DNA of 17,497 nucleotides from JBJXFY01 sp046155815 (lineage in GTDB: Bacteria; Verrucomicrobiota; Verrucomicrobiia; Limisphaerales; CAIMTB01), in NCBI GenBank assembly GCA_046155815.1, contig JBJXFY010000351.1, forward strand, positions 1 to 17,497. Reading direction: 5' to 3'. The position numbers were made by a program, and so were the translations under genes. Below, piece by piece: positions 14,191 through 17,497 of this stretch. The stretch's first letter is position 1. The number at the start of each line of letters is the position of its first letter. The notes beneath the pieces are model-generated. The model was not told where the DNA came from and made no database searches. It saw only the letters and a program-made list of their open reading frames with translations.

Positions 14191-17100
14191 ATGCGCCCCG
14201 CCCTCGCCGCCCTGCTCGCGTTCTTGCCCCCCGCCGGCCTCGCCGTTGAGTTCAACCGCGACATCGGCCCGCTTTTCACCGAACGCTGCCATTCCTGCCA
14301 CGGCAACAAGAAGCAGGAGTCCGGCCTCCGGCTCGACCAGCGCGAGGCCGCCCTGAAGGGCGGCGACCACGGCACGCTCCTGGTTCCCAACAAGGCCTCG
14401 GAGAGCCTCATCATCCAGGTCGTCACCGGCAGCCACCCGGACATCGCCCGGATGCCGAAAAAAGGCGACCCACTGACCGACGAGCAGGTTGGCCTGCTCC
14501 GCCAGTGGATTGACGCCGGTGGGGATTGGCCCGTGGAACTGGCGCAGAAAAGGTCTTCGCCCCTCGATCACTGGGCCTGGAAGCCACCAGTCCGCCCCAC
14601 GCCGCCATCGGCCCGGCATCCCGTTGCCGCCTTTGTCTTCGCACGCCTGGCACAGGAGGGCCTCAAGCCCTCGCCCGAGGCCGACGCCATCACGTTGCTG
14701 CGCCGGCTGCACTTTGATCTCACCGGCCTGCCGCCCACGCCCGAGGAAGCCGATGCCTTCGCCGCCGACCCGTCGCCGGAGGCCTACGCCCGCAAGGTCG
14801 AGGAGCTGCTGCAGTCGCCGCACTACGGCGAGCGCTGGGGCCGGCACTGGCTCGACGCCGCGCGCTACGCGGACAGCGACGGCTACGAGAAGGACAAGCC
14901 GCGCCTCATCTGGGCCTACCGTGACTGGGTCGTGAACGCCTTCAACCGCGACCTGCCCTACGACCAGTTCATCATCGAGCAGGTGGCCGGCGACCTGCTG
15001 CCCAATGCCACCGACGACCAGCGCGTCGCCACCGGCTTTCTCCGCAACGCGATGCTCAACGAGGAGGGCGGCGTGGACCCCGAGCAGTTCCGCACGGACG
15101 GGCTGATTGACCGCATGGACGCGCTCGGGAAGTCCGTGCTGGGCATCACCATCCAGTGCGCGCAGTGCCACAACCACAAGTTCGATCCCATCTCGCAGGA
15201 GGAGTACTACCGGCTGTTCGCCTTCCTCAACAATGACCACGAGGCCAGCCGCGTGTACTACGCGCCGGACCAGCAGCGACAGGTCAACGACCTCGTGCGC
15301 CGGATCCGCGACCTCGAGGAGGGGCTGCGGCACACGACGCCCGACTGGCAGGCGCGCATGGACGAATGGGAGGACGGCGTAAAAAACAGCCGCCCCCCCT
15401 GGCGCGTCGTGTCGGTGGTCAATGCCGGCGACAACGGCACACGCTACTATCAACACGACGACGGCTCGGTGCGCGCGGCCAGCTACGCGCCGACCTTCTG
15501 GACCGCCACCTTTAAGGGCACGAACGATCTGGCCGGCATCGGTGCGTTCCGCCTCGAGCAGCTCACCGACCCGAGCCTGCCCTGCGGCGGCCCCGGCCGC
15601 TCGATCCGGGGCATGGCCGCCCTCAGCGAGTTCCGAGTGGAAGCGGCCGACGCCACGAACCCGACGAACAAGCTTGCGGTGAAGTTTGTGAAGGCCACGG
15701 CCGATTTCGCCAACGCCGAGAAGCCTCTTGAGCCGGAGTTCCAGTCCGAGAGCCGCATGAAGAAGGAAGGTGACAAGCGCACCTACGGCCCGGTCGAGCA
15801 CGCCATTGACGGCAAGGACGAAACGGCCTGGGGAATCGATGCCGGCCCCGGCCGCCGCAACGTTGCGCGCCAGGCGGTGTTCATTCCCGAGGCGCCGCTG
15901 CCGTTCACCAACGGCGTCATCCTCACCTTCCGGCTCGACCAGAAGCACGGCGGCGACAACTCGGACGACAACCAGAACCACAACCTCGGACGCTTCCGTC
16001 TCAGCGTCGCCGCCGACACCAACGCTGTTGCCGACCCCGTGCCGGCGAAGGTCCGCGAAATCTTCGGGATCCCCGGCGACCAGCGCTCGCCGAACCAGAT
16101 CGCCGCGGTCTTCACCCACTGGCGGACGACGGTGCCGGAGTTCAAGGACGCCAACGAGAAGATCGAGGCACTGTGGCGGCAGTGGCCCGAGGGCGCTCCG
16201 ACGTCCGTGCTGCTGGCCCGCCGGGGGGCCGGCCCCGGCGACGAGCGACGGGTCACGCAGATGTTCAAGCGCGGCGACTGGCTCAAGCCGGGCAAGGAAG
16301 TGACCTTCGGCACGCCGGCCTTCCTGCACCCGCTTCCCGCCGGTGCCGACGACTCACGGCTCACGCTTGCCCGCTGGCTGGTGGATCGAAACTCCCCTAC
16401 CACCGCGCGCGTCGCCGTGAACCGCGTGTGGCAGCAGCTCTTCGGCACCGGCCTGCTGGAGACGCCGGAAGACTTCGGGGTGCAGAGCCCGCAGCCGTCG
16501 CATCCCGAACTGCTCGACTGGCTGGCGAGCGAGTTCATGGCCCCGACCGTGACCGCCCCGGGCGAGACGGCGAAGGCGGCCCCCTGGTCCCTGAAACACG
16601 TCCTTCGGCTCATCGTGAATTCCGCGGCCTACAGGCAGTCTTCACGCGTCACGCCGGAGCTGCTGGAGAAGGACCCTTACAACCGCCTGCTCGCGCGCGG
16701 GCCGCGCTTCCGCGTCGAAGGCGAGGTCGTCCGCGACACCGCGCTCGCGGCCAGCGGCCTGCTGAACCCCGCGCTCGGCGGCCGCAGCGTGTATCCCCCC
16801 GCTCCCGAATTCCTCTTCCAGCCGCCCGCCAGCTACGGCCCGAAAGTCTGGACCGTGGAGAAGGGTCCGGACCGCTACCGCCGCAGCCTCTACGTCTTCA
16901 AGTTCCGCAGCATCCCCTACCCGGTGCTGATGAACTTCGACGCGCCGAACGGCGACTTCTCCTGCGTGCGCCGAACCCGCTCGAACACGCCGCTGCAGGC
17001 GCTCACGTCCCTCAACGAGACGCAGTTCATGGAGGCCGCCCAGGGCCTCGCCGCGAAGACGCTCCGCGACGGCGGCCGGACTGATGACGAACGGCTCGCC

Positions 17101-17343
17101 TACGCCTTCCGCCGCGTGCTCTCGCGCCCTCCCACCGCCGCGGAGCGCGCCGAGTTGAAGGGACTCCTCGAACGCCAGAAACAGCGCATCGCCGACGGCT
17201 GGGTGAACGCCTACGAGCTCGCCACCGGGAGGAACGAGCTGCCCGAGAACCTGCCGCCCGAAGCCACGCCCACCCAGCTCGCCGCCTACACCGTCGTCAG
17301 CCGCGCCCTGCTCAACCTCGACGAGGCGATCACGAAGGAGTAG
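14191..17343 (+). CDS. PSCyt1-PSCyt2(DUF1549)-PSD1(DUF1553) exported cytochrome protein
   Basis: 1050 residues. The signal peptide is about 1-18 (hydrophobic ALAALLAFLPPAGLA). The PSCyt1 heme domain has CHSCH at 33-37 (Cys 33 and 36 bind heme, His 37 ligates iron) and M88 in ARMPK as possible second iron ligand. The PSCyt2/DUF1549 domain (about 143-349) carries the family motif CAQCHNHKFDP with a second CxxCH at 323-327. A short coiled coil lies at about 363-382. A beta-rich insert at about 430-690 looks like a carbohydrate-binding sandwich. PSD1/DUF1553 (about 721-985) includes NRVWQQLFGTGLL and RTRSNTPLQALTSLN. Such proteins are abundant in Planctomycetes and Verrucomicrobia and are linked, without a settled reaction, to polysaccharide breakdown and periplasmic electron transfer. 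AGGA lies 14 nt before the ATG, too far for a good ribosome site. The usual DUF1501 partner does not follow. Confidence 0.94.
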   Translation: MRPALAALLAFLPPAGLAVEFNRDIGPLFTERCHSCHGNKKQESGLRLDQREAALKGGDHGTLLVPNKASESLIIQVVTGSHPDIARMPKKGDPLTDEQVGLLRQWIDAGGDWPVELAQKRSSPLDHWAWKPPVRPTPPSARHPVAAFVFARLAQEGLKPSPEADAITLLRRLHFDLTGLPPTPEEADAFAADPSPEAYARKVEELLQSPHYGERWGRHWLDAARYADSDGYEKDKPRLIWAYRDWVVNAFNRDLPYDQFIIEQVAGDLLPNATDDQRVATGFLRNAMLNEEGGVDPEQFRTDGLIDRMDALGKSVLGITIQCAQCHNHKFDPISQEEYYRLFAFLNNDHEASRVYYAPDQQRQVNDLVRRIRDLEEGLRHTTPDWQARMDEWEDGVKNSRPPWRVVSVVNAGDNGTRYYQHDDGSVRAASYAPTFWTATFKGTNDLAGIGAFRLEQLTDPSLPCGGPGRSIRGMAALSEFRVEAADATNPTNKLAVKFVKATADFANAEKPLEPEFQSESRMKKEGDKRTYGPVEHAIDGKDETAWGIDAGPGRRNVARQAVFIPEAPLPFTNGVILTFRLDQKHGGDNSDDNQNHNLGRFRLSVAADTNAVADPVPAKVREIFGIPGDQRSPNQIAAVFTHWRTTVPEFKDANEKIEALWRQWPEGAPTSVLLARRGAGPGDERRVTQMFKRGDWLKPGKEVTFGTPAFLHPLPAGADDSRLTLARWLVDRNSPTTARVAVNRVWQQLFGTGLLETPEDFGVQSPQPSHPELLDWLASEFMAPTVTAPGETAKAAPWSLKHVLRLIVNSAAYRQSSRVTPELLEKDPYNRLLARGPRFRVEGEVVRDTALAASGLLNPALGGRSVYPPAPEFLFQPPASYGPKVWTVEKGPDRYRRSLYVFKFRSIPYPVLMNFDAPNGDFSCVRRTRSNTPLQALTSLNETQFMEAAQGLAAKTLRDGGRTDDERLAYAFRRVLSRPPTAAERAELKGLLERQKQRIADGWVNAYELATGRNELPENLPPEATPTQLAAYTVVSRALLNLDEAITKE
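17335..17340 (+). promoter_or_regulatory. Shine-Dalgarno AAGGAG overlapping the end of the cytochrome gene
   Basis: AAGGAG forms the last two codons of the preceding gene and lies 7 nt before ATG 17348. It supports a coupled start for the gene running off the window. Confidence 0.75.
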
Positions 17344-17347
17344 TTCC

Positions 17348-17497
17348 ATGACCGTTGCCGAGCTGGAGGACTTTTATCACGGGATCATCCGTTCCGCCCG
17401 TGAGCGTGCCGTGACCTGTGGCATCACCAGCGTCATGGCGTGTGTCCATCAAGGCGTCGCCACCAGCACCAAGGACTGTGAAATGCCGTGCTCCCCG
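17348..17497 (+). CDS. Start of an unknown gene (first 50 codons), possibly nucleotidyltransferase-like
   Basis: The frame is open from ATG 17348 to the window end with no stop. It starts four bases after the cytochrome stop, with AAGGAG at ideal spacing, so co-translation is likely. It has no signal peptide and begins TVAELEDFYHGIIRSARERA as an amphipathic helix. Residues 23-45 (TCGITSVMACVHQGV, then TSTKDCE) resemble the 'G-x-x-A-x-x-x-H-G ... T-x-D-x-D' start of nucleotidyltransferase-fold proteins, including toxin-antitoxin and kanamycin-type enzymes, with Glu45 in place of the second Asp. That resemblance is inference from a fragment. Cys at 24, 32, 44 and 48 is notable. It is not the start of a DUF1501 protein, the usual partner of the upstream gene. 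Confidence 0.65.
   Translation, partial: MTVAELEDFYHGIIRSARERAVTCGITSVMACVHQGVATSTKDCEMPCSP

Noticed and set aside
14161..16329. 722-codon antisense open frame opposite the cytochrome gene
   Set aside because: The opposite strand has intact PSCyt motifs, and this translation is low-complexity.
1..17497. CRISPR arrays, tRNA/rRNA genes, insertion sequences, phage or toxin-antitoxin cassettes
   Set aside because: No regularly spaced repeats, cloverleaf-like T-loop signatures, transposase motifs or phage genes were seen on either strand.

Overview
The window is uniformly GC-rich (codon third positions mostly G or C). The best guess is a chromosomal segment of a PVC-group bacterium, most likely Verrucomicrobiota (Pedosphaerales/Limisphaerales type). 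The reasons are a PSCyt1/PSCyt2/PSD1 cytochrome protein (the 'planctomycete cytochrome c' families), an Ala/Val/Thr-rich secreted protein of a kind I associate with Verrucomicrobia, few Shine-Dalgarno sequences, and palindromic repeats filling the gaps between convergent genes. Taxonomy is inferred, not proven. No phage, transposase, integron, CRISPR, tRNA or rRNA gene was seen.

Left part (1-5700). The 3' part of a CysJ-like sulfite reductase flavoprotein gene reads right and converges on a left-reading gene for a three-helix membrane protein with an FxLYD-like domain. Their gap is entirely an imperfect 37-nt inverted repeat whose tips are the two stop codons. Divergent from the membrane-protein gene is a 1087-residue SNF2 helicase. 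Right after it lies a possible 57-codon small gene with a strong ribosome binding site.

Middle part (5630-11480). All genes here read right. A short secreted protein has its own TTGACA/TAGAAC promoter and a strong intrinsic terminator, so it looks monocistronic. Next come two membrane zinc proteases: a YugP-type peptidase (HECGH) and an M50 site-2 protease with two CBS domains (HEFGH), separated by a gap holding a perfect 15-bp inverted repeat. Then follow an aldo-keto reductase of the L-galactose/L-fucose dehydrogenase type, a tightly coupled unknown 226-residue protein, and a fold-type I PLP aminotransferase.

Right part (11380-17497). The aminotransferase converges on a PIG-L/LmbE deacetylase across a second palindromic element. 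The deacetylase and a sigma-70 factor diverge from a 525-bp gap with a REP-like hairpin and a 10-bp direct repeat spaced 32 bp. The sigma factor has a strongly basic, Pro/Lys-rich N-terminal tail and ends at an intrinsic terminator. A 1050-residue PSCyt/PSD1 protein follows. Its stop is overlapped by the ribosome binding site of a new gene, cut by the window end, whose visible residues hint at a nucleotidyltransferase-like fold.

No multi-gene novel system is evident; most genes are housekeeping or lineage-typical. The observations most worth checking are the stop-to-stop palindrome, the small gene behind SNF2, the Tyr-to-Asp change in the flavoprotein FAD motif, the coupled reductase/unknown pair, the basic sigma tail, and the coupled gene after the cytochrome protein.
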